12,966 nt of DNA from Baffinella frigidus. Its lineage: Eukaryota; Cryptophyceae; Cryptomonadales; Baffinellaceae. Positions 1 through 5,918 of this stretch are shown in pieces (position 1 is the first letter of the stretch; each line of letters starts with the position of its first letter). The position numbers and the translations under genes are program-made. Where the stretch lies: positions 55,424 to 68,389 of the forward strand of contig MU647083.1 of the NCBI GenBank assembly GCA_026770585.1, given 5' to 3'. The notes beneath the pieces are model-generated. The model saw nothing but the letters and a program-made list of their open reading frames with translations, made no database searches and was not told the origin of the DNA.

Positions 1-7
1 TCACCTT

Positions 8-21
8 CCCCCCCCCCCCCC
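8..21 (+). repeat. C homopolymer tract
   Basis: A run of about 14 cytosines near the left edge. Similar C or G runs recur through the window (3402-3410, 8558-8570, 10957-10966) and are prone to length variation and assembly error. Confidence 0.85.
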
Positions 22-68
22 TCTCCTTCCCAGTATCCTCGGACCCCGCTACCATACTCCGGAACTTC

Positions 69-148
69 TCTAGCAACGAAAATTACTGTGCAGATGCTTG
101 ACTAGTACTAGTGAGACCCAATTATGTGTGGCAAATTTCGTTGCCAGA
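69..148. repeat. Fold-back element of the AAAATTACTACACA family (copy 1)
   Basis: The left arm begins GCAACGAAAATTACTGTGCA at 73. The right arm ends TGTGTGGCAAATTTCGTTGC at 144, an imperfect reverse complement. The centre holds a perfect 12-bp palindrome, ACTAGTACTAGT (101-112). Related arms and a TACTAGTA-type centre occur at 5346-5353 and 12154-12163, and related arms at 2231-2280. It is best read as a degenerate short non-autonomous element, since no coding capacity is present. Confidence 0.6.
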
Positions 149-206
149 CGTTAAATTTTTTGATCGTTTCCAGAGTTGAATACAGGGGTTACTTGAAAAT
201 AGGGAC

Positions 207-267
207 ACGCGCCGCCCTTAGGGTCCTACAGTAGGCGTATCCCTAGGAGCATAGGACCACCCTACCC
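207..267 (+). repeat. 61-bp direct repeat, copy 1 (contains CCTACAGTAGG)
   Basis: This 61-bp segment recurs at 577-637 with only two mismatches, 370 bp downstream. It contains the near-palindromic core CCTACAGTAGG (225-235) and the palindrome CCTAGG, both of which recur throughout the window in other element families. Between the two copies a second 26-bp sequence is also duplicated (359-384 and 507-532). Confidence 0.85.
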
Positions 268-358
268 GACACGAGACCCACTGGGATCGCCCTAGGGCGT
301 ACCGCGGCCCAATACCGTTGACAATGCAGGGCTGTGGGGCTTCCACGCCTCAACGCTT

Positions 359-384
359 GCAGGCTGTCGACTTGGTTGGGTGCG
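359..384 (+). repeat. 26-bp direct repeat, copy 1
   Basis: The sequence starting GCAGGCTGTCGACTTGG is identical at 359-384 and 507-532. Both copies lie between the 61-bp repeats at 207 and 577. This suggests a local segmental duplication that later diverged in its centre, which is filled with CACTGCACACTG-like microsatellite sequence. Confidence 0.85.
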
Positions 385-506
385 AAACACTCATCACCGA
401 ACCCTGCACCCTCAACAGTGAACACTGCACACTGCACACTGAACACAATGTCTCAACGATACGACCCCCAAGCCCTGCACCCTACACCATACGCCACGCA
501 CCTCTC

Positions 507-532
507 GCAGGCTGTCGACTTGGTTGGGTGCG
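507..532 (+). repeat. 26-bp direct repeat, copy 2
   Basis: Exact second copy of the sequence at 359-384, in the same orientation. Confidence 0.85.
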
Positions 533-576
533 TTGCCTCAACGCTACAACCTAGATACCCATACGTTGCGCCCCGA

Positions 577-637
577 ACGCGCCGCCCATAGGGTCCTACA
601 GTAGGCGTGTCCCTAGGAGCATAGGACCACCCTACCC
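577..637 (+). repeat. 61-bp direct repeat, copy 2
   Basis: Second copy of the 207-267 repeat, differing at 588 and 609 only. It contains CCTACAGTAGG at 595-605. Confidence 0.85.
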
Positions 638-867
638 ATCAGCCAGCCTTCAACGCTAGGACCCTAGAGCCTGCCTCTATCTCATCTCGACGAGTGTTTA
701 ATTCAGATACTCCATCCATCAGGAATTGGAGCTTTTTCTTGAGAGATTTTGCCAAAGGCTTCCATTCCCTTCGGGCTGGAGGAAGCAGCCAATGGCTCCA
801 ACGTCTGCCGAGGCGGGCCTATCCCCGGATAGTCCTCACACCTTGAAGGCATCACATTAATAGCGGT

Positions 868-1026
868 GCAACCTATAATTAGTTTTGTAAAGCAACTCGT
901 TCTGGTACAAATCATAAAACAAGGTCCATTTAAAACTAAAAAAGGCTCCAATTCCTTTTTAAACGAGGTCGTGTTTTATAATTTGTACCAGGAACGAGTT
1001 ACTTTACAAAACTAATTATAGGTTGC
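868..1026. repeat. Long inverted repeat, 53-bp arms
   Basis: The arms 868-920 and 973-1026 are reverse complements with about three differences (two substitutions and one single-base gap). They are separated by a 52-bp AT-rich spacer. The outer ends read GCAACCTATAATTAG on the left and its complement on the right. The size and high arm identity fit a young MITE or fold-back element. No clear target duplication was found. Confidence 0.75.
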
Positions 1027-1100
1027 GAGCCTATGAACATGCCCGTGCCCCGCGAAGTCATGCCATGTCAATCGCCGATTAAATCCAGAAGGGTATCGTG

Positions 1101-1239
1101 CCACTTAGCAGCGGCCGAGTTCCTTTCAACCTTGAATTCACGGTGAAATTCCGGTCAGCTTCCAGGGCAATGGATAAGATTCCAGTACAAATCGTTTCGA
1201 TGGACTGTATCCGTGAAGCCCCCGGTGGCTGCTAAGTGG
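1101..1239. mobile_element. 139-bp MITE, CCACTTAGCAGC family (copy 1)
   Basis: Perfect 12-bp terminal inverted repeats CCACTTAGCAGC (1101-1112) and GCTGCTAAGTGG (1228-1239) delimit a 139-bp element flanked by TG on both sides, a possible 2-bp target duplication. A second full copy lies at 5692-6013 once a nested 181-bp palindrome and its 2-bp duplication are subtracted. The net length is again 139 bp, and the right subterminal regions align (GATGGAC, then GGTGGCTGCTAAGTGG). Partial copies lie at 5470-5516 and 4489-4521. No transposase is encoded. Confidence 0.7.
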
Positions 1240-1395
1240 TGTTGTGAATGACGCTGACGGCGCGGCGTTCCCCGCAGGATTTCTCGATAGAGGATCCCGC
1301 AGCGCGCCAGGCGGATTCGGTACTACCCGCCCCCGCCCCACCACACAGCGGACTTCGAAGGGATTTTGAATAACCCTTACGCGATCTCATCCGGA

Positions 1396-1537
1396 CGAGT
1401 ATTCATAATGAATACAATTTCGGGGATCTCCGATTCGATTTTGGTGTATCTTGAGGCTCTGAATGAAGATTAGATAGACAACTGTCTTATTTATACCCCT
1501 TAAGATACACCAAAATCGTATTCATTATGAATACTCG
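1396..1537. repeat. Inverted repeat with a self-palindromic GTATTCATAATGAATAC arm end
   Basis: The right arm 1502-1537 pairs with two left segments, 1436-1452 (CGATTTTGGTGTATCTT) and 1396-1415. The left segments are separated by a 20-bp stretch missing from the right arm. The outer arm segment contains GTATTCATAATGAATAC, itself a near-palindrome, so the element is a hairpin within a hairpin. The 20-bp asymmetry indicates an insertion or deletion after the palindrome formed. Confidence 0.7.
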
Positions 1538-1606
1538 GCGGGATTGGATCAGACTTGCGACCCTACGGTAGGCTCCCGACGTCTAGTTATTTTGAACTTT
1601 GGTAAG

Positions 1607-1942
1607 GAGAAGAGCCCGGGATTATCGAACTGATGAGCGCACATAGACGGAGACAGAGCTAGACCTTCCCCGGGGCCCCCACGAGCCCTCCGAGGTTGCT
1701 CAAATAGTGGTCCCCCTAGACCTGAGGGAAGGCAGTCGCAAAAGTCAACCCCCCCTGCCTGCACCGTCAACTTTTGGCGGAATCCTTCGAGTTGAAGGAT
1801 TCTGCCATTAAGTTGACTTTTGATTGGCCACTATCACCTCTAACGTGGCTCCCCACGTTAAAACAGTTATTTTATCGTGGAAGGTCTAGCTCTGTCTCCG
1901 TCTATTTGGGCTTATCAGTTTGGTGATCCCGGGCTCGATTCC
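1607..1942. repeat. 336-bp nested palindromic element
   Basis: A perfect 27-bp inverted pair (1643-1669 and 1879-1905, ATAGACGGAGACAGAGCTAG...) extends outward with mismatches through GAGCCCGGGAT to about 1607 and 1942. Inside are two further hairpins: 1766-1788 with 1794-1816 (GTCAACTTTTGGCGGAATCC...), and 1841-1848 with 1853-1860 (TAACGTGG). The layered structure suggests one fold-back element inserted in another or repeated palindrome growth. Confidence 0.7.
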
Positions 1943-2056
1943 GCGCCAAAGTTCACGGATCTGTACCACGCCGCACCCAACAACTTAAGAAATGTCATTT
2001 CTTAAGTTGTTGGGCAACTTAAGAAATGTCATTTCGCCGACCCGAGTGAGGCAGAG
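1928..2056 (+). repeat. Dispersed block, copy 1, holding a palindrome
   Basis: The left end CCCGGGCTC...CCAAAGTT.ACG (1928-1957) and the right end CCGACCCGAGTGAGGCAGAG (2037-2056) match 2963-2992 and 3054-3073. Between them this copy carries the CAACTTAAGAAATG palindrome. The other copy carries three 18-bp tandem units with CAACTTGAGAATG. The ends are conserved and the centre is rearranged. Confidence 0.65.
1976..2014. repeat. Perfect 39-bp palindrome
   Basis: Two 19-bp arms (1976-1994 and 1996-2014) around a single T form a perfect palindrome centred on CTTAAGAAATGTCATTTCTTAAG. Directly after it, 2015-2035 repeats 1981-2001 exactly, a 21-bp direct copy of the palindrome's middle. DNA of this kind can extrude as a cruciform. 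Confidence 0.9.
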
Positions 2057-2191
2057 GTGGAAGGTGTGGCGGGTTGGTTCCGAAAACCTGTCACGCGCCG
2101 GCCCTCGGTCGTTGTCTTACCGGGAGTTGACTTGAGAGGTCTGGTGCTTGTTAAGTGGATTGTGTGTGTCGTTTGGGTGTGGCACCTTAAT

Positions 2192-2312
2192 CCGGGAAAA
2201 ACGTTTTTTCTTTTAAAAGCTGGCATTGCAAATTACTACACAACGGGTCCCGTGACCCGCAATTGTGTAGTAATTTTCGTTGCCAGCTTTTAAAGAAAAA
2301 TACTTGTTCTCG
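2192..2312. repeat. Fold-back element of the AAAATTACTACACA family (copy 2)
   Basis: Arms of about 45 bp (2206-2249 and 2254-2300) pair around a 4-bp loop, CCGT. The stem contains AAATTACTACACAA on the left and TTGTGTAGTAATTTTCGTTGCC on the right. The inner stem CGGGTC/GACCCG is unique to this copy. The outer part TTTTAAAAGCTGGC is also paired. It shares the subterminal motif GCAACGAAAATTAC with the element at 69-148 but not the centre. Confidence 0.75.
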
Positions 2313-2361
2313 GATGAACATTCCTCGAGGAGTGAAGCGCTGCGTCTCGCTTGTCGTCCCT

Positions 2362-2445
2362 GCTAAAACCGTTTTAGGTTTTGGCAAGGCTGAAACTGTT
2401 TTTTAGCGGGGCTAAAACCGTTTTGCTAAAACTGTTTTAGGCCCC
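2362..2445 (+). repeat. Cluster of CTAAAACNGTTTTAG palindromes
   Basis: The 15-bp near-palindrome CTAAAACCGTTTTAG occurs at 2363-2377. Variants lie at 2390-2406, 2412-2424 and 2426-2440. The last two sit inside a larger hairpin with GGGGCTAAAAC and GTTTTAGGCCCC arms (2408-2445). The cluster appears to be a palindrome duplicated in tandem. Confidence 0.7.
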
Positions 2446-2540
2446 ACCTCGGGGGGAGTTGCACCAACCCCGGCGTGCATAAATTCCGGACTCTCTCTCT
2501 TTTTCTCGGGTAGGTGTCAATAAAGGCCTCTGTCGATTTT

Positions 2541-2620
2541 CGGTCTCGCTTTCCGGGTACTAACATCCGGTCTCGTTTTCGGGTACTAATTTTCGGTCTC
2601 GTTTCCGGGTACTAATTTCC
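2541..2620 (+). repeat. 26-27-bp tandem repeat, three units
   Basis: Units begin CGGTCTCG and end CGGGTACTAA plus a short tail (2541-2567, 2568-2593, 2594-2620). A degenerate related sequence, CTTTCGGGTAGGTG, follows at 2624. The first unit has TACTAAC, a sequence resembling a splicing branch point, but no exon context supports that role. Confidence 0.85.
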
Positions 2621-2732
2621 TCCCTTTCGGGTAGGTGGCTTTTAAGCAGCTCGAGAAGCATCTTCTCACGTCAGAAACCGAACTTGAAGCCAAGCAGGAC
2701 CGCCTTGCAGAGGTCCCGCTCCCTCACCCCGG

Positions 2733-2875
2733 AACCCGAAAATCCGAAAACCTGAAAACCCGAAAACCGGATCCCCATACCCGAAACCCGAACAAAAGAC
2801 GGATCCCGAATCCCGAAACACGAAACACGAAACCCGGAATACGACACCTGAAACACGACACCCGAGACACGCCCC
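2733..2875 (+). repeat. CCCGAAAA/CCCGAAAC octamer-type microsatellite
   Basis: Irregular tandem copies of ACCCGAAA-like octamers occupy about 140 bp (AACCCGAAAATCCGAAAACC, later ACGAAACACGAAACCC). The array creates an artefactual open reading frame of 143 codons (2635-3066) rich in Thr-Arg-Asn-Pro repeats. The C-rich strand resembles a degenerate telomere-like motif, but the period is eight and no TAA is present. Confidence 0.8.
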
Positions 2876-2962
2876 GTCCGCTATTCTTCTCCCTTATCGC
2901 TCATGGGTTATTCAAAATCCCTTCGAAGCCCGCTGTGCGGGTGGGCTCCCCAATTTGCAGCG

Positions 2963-3073
2963 CCCGGGCTCTTTTCCGCCCCAAAGTTGACGAGCATGTC
3001 AACTTGAGAATGCATGTCAACTTGAGAATGCATGTCAACTTGAGAATGGTCGACCGACCCGAGTGAGGCAGAG
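2963..3073 (+). repeat. Dispersed block, copy 2, with three 18-bp tandem units
   Basis: Both ends match the block at 1928-2056. Its centre holds three exact 18-bp units, GCATGTCAACTTGAGAAT (2994-3011, 3012-3029, 3030-3047). The unit core CAACTTGAGAATG resembles CAACTTAAGAAATG in the palindrome of the other copy. The same ancestral sequence therefore became a tandem array here and a palindrome there. Confidence 0.75.
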
Positions 3074-3111
3074 CTAGCCCAAGAAGGTGGCATGCCCCGC
3101 ATGCAGCGCTA

Positions 3112-3242
3112 CAGGGGTACCTCGCTCATAAGAAACTGCCGCCCCGCCCCCAGGACCACCATAGGGCCTTAGGCATAGCTCTACTGTAGGATCCTATGGG
3201 GGTCCTAGGGAGGGGTGGTTTCTTATGGGTGAGGTACCCCTG
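3112..3242. mobile_element. MITE, CAGGGGTACCTCGCTCAT family, copy A
   Basis: The terminal inverted repeats are about 25 bp (CAGGGGTACCTCGCTCATA at 3112; complementary end at 3242) with two mismatches. The interior carries the family signature ACCACCATAGGG, CTACTGTAGG and CCTAGGG. At 131 bp it is 14 bp longer than the three 117-bp copies. TA precedes the left end, but GA follows the right end, where a separate hairpin begins. Confidence 0.85.
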
Positions 3243-3280
3243 GAGGTCAAGCAGGTGACATCCCCACCTGCTTGACCTCC
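3242..3280. repeat. Perfect hairpin abutting the MITE end
   Basis: The arms GGAGGTCAAGCAGGTG (3242-3257) and CACCTGCTTGACCTCC (3265-3280) are perfect 16-mers with a 7-bp loop. The hairpin begins at the last base of MITE copy A, which lacks its expected right TA flank. A rearrangement at the element boundary is likely. Confidence 0.85.
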
Positions 3281-3317
3281 CTTGCAGAGTTTGGCCTCCC
3301 CGCGGGCTATCCCTTAA

Positions 3318-3397
3318 GTTCTCAAGGCTCATTGACTGTTGCGTCTCTCAACTCAAGGCTAAAGGGCTTGATTTAGGACCTGTATCGAGAGTAATAA
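3318..3397 (+). repeat. Dispersed 80-bp repeat, copy 1
   Basis: The sequence around ACTCAAGGCTAAAGGGC and TAGGACCTGTAT.GAGAGTAATAA recurs at 12287-12363 in the same orientation with moderate divergence. No inverted termini or coding potential were seen. Confidence 0.75.
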
Positions 3398-3430
3398 CTT
3401 CCCCCCCCCCTTGGCGTGGAGGTCTCGTAA

Positions 3431-3483
3431 GTGGCGAGTAGGCTCATACGCCCTACCGTAGGGCCCTAGAACCTGCCTAGGAC
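3431..3483 (-). repeat. Dispersed 53-bp repeat (CCTAGGCAGG...GGGCGTATGAGCC), copy 1
   Basis: The reverse complement reads GTCCTAGGCAGGTTCTAGGG, then CCCTACGGTAGGGCGTATGA. It matches 4210-4262 and 4992-5044. Its core is CCTACCGTAGG, a variant of the CCTACNGTAGG motif found in the MITEs. Confidence 0.8.
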
Positions 3484-3578
3484 CGTTCGGGGGCCATTTT
3501 TGACCCCCTCACCACTTGAGGGTTATCATAACATATATATAGGTGGGTGCGAGATGGTATGGCGCCGTACCCGCGGTA

Positions 3579-3695
3579 CAGGGGTACCTCGCTCACAAGA
3601 ACCCCCCCCCCCCTAAGATCACCACAGGGCCCTATAGGCATAGCCCTACTGTAGGGTCCTGGGGGGGGCGCTTTCTTATGCGTGAGGTACCCCTG
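3579..3695. mobile_element. MITE, CAGGGGTACCTCGCTCAT family, copy B (117 bp)
   Basis: CAGGGGTACCTCGCTCACAA at the left and GCGTGAGGTACCCCTG at the right delimit 117 bp flanked by TA on both sides (3577-3578 and 3696-3697). A TA duplication is the hallmark of the Tc1/mariner superfamily. The interior includes CCCTACTGTAGGGTCCT. The element has no coding capacity and would need a transposase in trans. Confidence 0.88.
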
Positions 3696-3807
3696 TAACA
3701 CGTTTTCGTGGGTGTGGCGCAGCTTGTAGGCGAGCCGGAGGAGCAGCCGAACAACACCACGAAGCTCGGCTTCCGGATCGCGCTCGTCGACACAAAGGGG
3801 AATCACT

Positions 3808-3870
3808 GCTCCCACAAGGACTGCCGCCGCGGCTCTTTCTACTGAGAAAGCGAACCGTCCATTTTTAATA
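3808..3870 (+). repeat. Direct repeat flanking the 40-bp array, left copy
   Basis: The 63-bp sequence starting GCTCCCACAAGGACTG and ending CCATTTTTAATA recurs, slightly diverged, at 4016-4076. The two copies exactly bracket the tandem array at 3871-4014. Confidence 0.85.
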
Positions 3871-4014
3871 GCCTACTGTAGGGTCCTAGGGGGGTGGGGT
3901 CCTAGGGGGAGCCTACTGTAGGGTCCTAGGGGGGTGGGGTCCTAGGGGGAGCCTATTGTAGGGTCCTAGGGGGGTGGAGTCCTAGGGGGGGCCTACTGTA
4001 GGGTCCTAGGGGGG
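3871..4014 (+). repeat. 40-bp tandem array of the MITE core (3.6 units)
   Basis: Units 3871-3910, 3911-3950, 3951-3990 and a partial unit 3991-4014 each read GCCTACTGTAGGGTCCTAGG, then a G-rich tail with a second GTCCTAGGGGG. The first two units are identical; the third has three substitutions. The unit start is the same sequence as the right-central part of the 117-bp MITEs (for example 6222-6242), so the array appears to derive from that family. Confidence 0.9.
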
Positions 4015-4015
4015 A

Positions 4016-4076
4016 GCTCCCACAAGGACTGTCGCCGCGGCTCCTTCTACTGAGAAGAACGCGACCATTTTTAATA
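4016..4076 (+). repeat. Direct repeat flanking the 40-bp array, right copy
   Basis: Second copy of 3808-3870. Differences include CCGCC to TCGCC and a short rearrangement (GAGAAGAACGCGACC). It is too long for an ordinary transposon target duplication, so a segmental duplication with the array between is more likely. Confidence 0.85.
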
Positions 4077-4209
4077 AAGATCTGTATTCACGCCCGAGTC
4101 AACCATTCTTCGGCCGTCAGTGGGAAGATCATCTGGCACCTAGTACCCCCGCGCTATATGCGCTATATGTCCCTTAAGTGCCCATACCGCCAAATTTGGC
4201 GGCCAAGAG

Positions 4210-4262
4210 GTCCTAGGCAGGTTCTAGGGCCCTACGGTAGGGCGTATGAGCCTACTGGGCAC
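4210..4262 (+). repeat. Dispersed 53-bp repeat, copy 2
   Basis: Same repeat as 3431-3483 in opposite orientation, with core CCCTACGGTAGGGCGTATGA. It ends near GGGCAC, where copy 3 has CGCCAC. Confidence 0.8.
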
Positions 4263-4321
4263 GTAAGGGATCTGTACTCGCGTAGGTGGTTGCGTGCGCA
4301 ACGCGCATGCCCAACAAACGA

Positions 4322-4346
4322 GTCTGGGGGCCAACGTCCCCCAGAC
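4322..4346. repeat. Hairpin GTCTGGGGG/CCCCCAGAC, copy 1
   Basis: Arms of 9 bp (4322-4330 and 4338-4346) surround CCAACGT. The sequence CGTCCCCCAGAC, two bases, then GCACTCATCG is shared with the second hairpin at 4522-4568, so the two hairpins are related. Confidence 0.85.
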
Positions 4347-4488
4347 TAGCACTCATCGATTCATAGCCACCCTAGAACCGAAACGGGGTCCACCCTAGGT
4401 TAACGGGAGTCACCCCCGAATCCTAAAAAACTTTACCCTCTTGTAGTTACCTCGATCACAATGAGCCCCACAGTGTACCCACAGTGTA

Positions 4489-4521
4489 CCCAGCGCCAGC
4501 GTTCTATCTTTCACGGATTTT
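4489..4521 (+). repeat. Fragment of the CCACTTAGCAGC MITE
   Basis: AGCGCCAGCGTTCTATCTTT and CACGGATTTT match the left subterminal region of the 139-bp MITE (5478-5508 and 5882-5914). The terminal CCACTT is absent, and the fragment runs into the hairpin at 4522. Just before it, ACAGTGTACCC is duplicated in tandem. Confidence 0.7.
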
Positions 4522-4568
4522 GAGTGCAAGTCTGGGGGACGTTGGCAACGTCCCCCAGACGTGCACTC
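4522..4568. repeat. 47-bp palindrome, 23-bp arms
   Basis: GAGTGCAAGTCTGGGGGACG and GTTG pair with their complement around a single central G (4545), with one mismatch. The inner 31 bp (4530-4560) is perfect apart from the centre. It shares the GTCTGGGGG stem with 4322-4346 but has a longer inner stem, consistent with growth or erosion of one palindrome. Confidence 0.9.
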
Positions 4569-4698
4569 ATCGCTGCTGCATGCACAGCCCATACACGTGT
4601 GCGGGTCTCGATTGATGTATTCAAATTCGGTACGGTCTTACGGACGTATTCAGTTCGGTAGTGTGGCACGGTGGATCGTGTTGCGCCCGGATGGGGTA

Positions 4699-4815
4699 CA
4701 GGGGTACCTCGCGCATAAGAAACTGCCCTCCCCCCAGGACCACCATAGGGCCCTAGACATAGCCCTACTGTAGGGTCCTAGGGGGGTGCGGTTCCTCATG
4801 AGCGAGGTACTCCTG
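4699..4815. mobile_element. MITE, CAGGGGTACCTCGCTCAT family, copy C (117 bp)
   Basis: The 117-bp element has termini CAGGGGTACCTCGCGCATAA and GAGCGAGGTACTCCTG. TA precedes it and TG follows, so one side of the target duplication may have mutated. The interior has ACCACCATAGGGCCCTA and CCCTACTGTAGGGTCCTAGG. It is more diverged between its arms than copy D. Confidence 0.85.
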
Positions 4816-4849
4816 TGCGTCAATCTTCGGATGGCGTTGGCAGATTGCA

Positions 4850-5148
4850 CGGATCCGGGAGCAAGACGATCGATCTTATTGCCTCCGGATCTTTGCTGTC
4901 CGGGCGCAAGTCGAAGTCGATCTTCCTGCTCCCGGATGGCGGCAACGATCCGGGAGTAATTGGCGAGGGGGTCTTAAAGGACCCCCTACAGGTCCTAGGC
5001 AGGTCCTAGGGCCCTATGGTAGGGCGTATGAGCCTACTCGCCACTTAAGGGGTATCATGCGTCAGTCTTCTTGCTCCCGGATCCTTGCCATCCGGGAGCA
5101 AAGTCAATCTTCCTGAAGTCAAAGTCAATCGTCCTGCTCCCGGATCGC
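4850..5148. repeat. Cluster of TGCTCCCGGAT motifs in both orientations
   Basis: TGCTCCCGGAT or its complement ATCCGGGAG(CA) occurs near 4853, 4927, 4947, 5071, 5089 and 5136, and again near 5590. Neighbouring words such as GTCAATCTTCCTG and GATGGCGGCAACGAT are also repeated. The block therefore consists of overlapping short inverted repeats. A separate hairpin, AGGGGGTC/GACCCCCT, lies at 4966-4987. Confidence 0.7.
4992..5044 (+). repeat. Dispersed 53-bp repeat, copy 3
   Basis: GTCCTAGGCAGGTCCTAGGG, then CCCTATGGTAGGGCGTATGA, matches 4210-4262 and the complement of 3431-3483. Confidence 0.8.
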
Positions 5149-5230
5149 GGCAGCGGCCTTGCGAGCGTTGGCGCGCCCGATGGCTGAGCTGCTGATCTTC
5201 GCCCGCAGCTTCTTCGCGCGCTGCCCCACC

Positions 5231-5516
5231 TGAAACACCGTGGAAATGGCTCAAACCCATCCGGTCAGGTATTTGATTTAAATGGTTGGGAGTCCCCCGA
5301 ATGCACGAAATTTACTACACGTTTGTCACGTCCAGCCCTTACTATTACTAGTATGATCAAACGTGTAGTAAATTTCGTGCATTCGGGGGACTCCGAACAA
5401 TTTAGATCAAATACCTGAGACCGGATGAAATCTCCAGGCTCGATTTGACTTGGAGGAGCGCCCGCACCACCACTTAGCAGCGCCCGCGTTCTATCTTTCA
5501 CGGATTTTCAGGGATC
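5231..5516 (+). repeat. Paralogous block 1, split by a palindrome
   Basis: TGAAACA.CGTGGAAATGGC followed by TCA (5231-5253) and TCTCCAGGCTCGATTTGA (5431-5448) through GGGATCAT (5516) match 5623-5645 and 5647-5918 of block 2. In block 2 the first two pieces are joined by a single G. Here they are separated by 177 bp containing the palindrome 5258-5427. This block also shows CACTTAGCAG uninterrupted (5471-5480), where block 2 carries an insertion. Confidence 0.85.
5258..5427. mobile_element. 170-bp palindromic insertion, AAAATTACTACACA family (copy 3)
   Basis: A perfect 35-bp inverted pair (5290-5324 and 5359-5393, GAGTCCCCCGAATGCACG...) extends outward with mismatches to CATCCGGTC at 5258 and its complement at 5427. 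The stem includes AAATTTACTACACG, and the centre includes TACTAGTA (5346-5353), both family features. Block 2 gives the empty site (GGCTCA-G-TCTCC). The exact target duplication is not clear; AAA on both sides is one possibility. Confidence 0.82.
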
Positions 5517-5607
5517 ATCTCACGTGAGGGGTGAGAGGTGAGAGGTGAGGCCTGCCGATTTATAGAGAACGCTTAGGTCGAGGAGCGCATCCGGGAGCAG
5601 GGGGATT

Positions 5608-5634
5608 CACGCTGTTTCACGCTGAAACAGCGTG
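5608..5634. repeat. Hairpin CACGCTGTTTCA/TGAAACAGCGTG
   Basis: Perfect 12-bp arms with a 3-bp loop, CGC. The right arm coincides with the start of paralogous block 2 (TGAAACAGCGTGG). The left arm is an inverted copy not present before block 1. Confidence 0.85.
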
Positions 5635-5918
5635 GAAATGGCTCAGTCTCCAGGCTCGATTTGATCCACTTGGAGGAGCGCCCCCGCACCACCACTTCCA
5701 CACGAGGCTATGCATGTTAACATAATAAAAGGGCGTTTCAAAAATTTGTGGGAAATGATCACGTTTCCCCCGGAAAACCCGGGCGGAAACGTGATCATTT
5801 GCTGACTTTTGGCGTGTTTCCTGGGCAATAATCCATTAATTGACTTATGAATCTGTTCGCATGGATAGCCTCGTGTGGTTAGCAGCGCCCGCGTTCTATC
5901 TTTCACGGATTTTCAGGG
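5623..5918 (+). repeat. Paralogous block 2
   Basis: Second copy of block 1. It lacks the 5258-5427 palindrome but carries a different one at 5698-5878. Similarity ends after GGGATCAT (5918), where this copy continues into the rest of the 139-bp MITE. Confidence 0.85.

Noticed and set aside
181-200. TACAGGGGTTACTTGAAAATA as a MITE terminus
   Set aside because: Only the first seven terminal bases match the 117-bp family; the rest differs and there is no partner end.
2556-2565. Spliceosomal branch-point-like TACTAAC
   Set aside because: It is part of a 27-bp tandem repeat and there is no exon on either side.
2994-3047. CRISPR-like short repeats
   Set aside because: The three 18-bp units are contiguous with no spacers, and the setting is eukaryotic.
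2635-3066. 143-codon open frame on plus
   Set aside because: Its middle is the CCCGAAAA octamer array and its end the three 18-bp units; composition is repeat-driven.
4151-4168. GCGCTATAT tandem pair as a regulatory site
   Set aside because: Two 9-bp copies only, with no gene nearby; it is listed here as a minor duplication.
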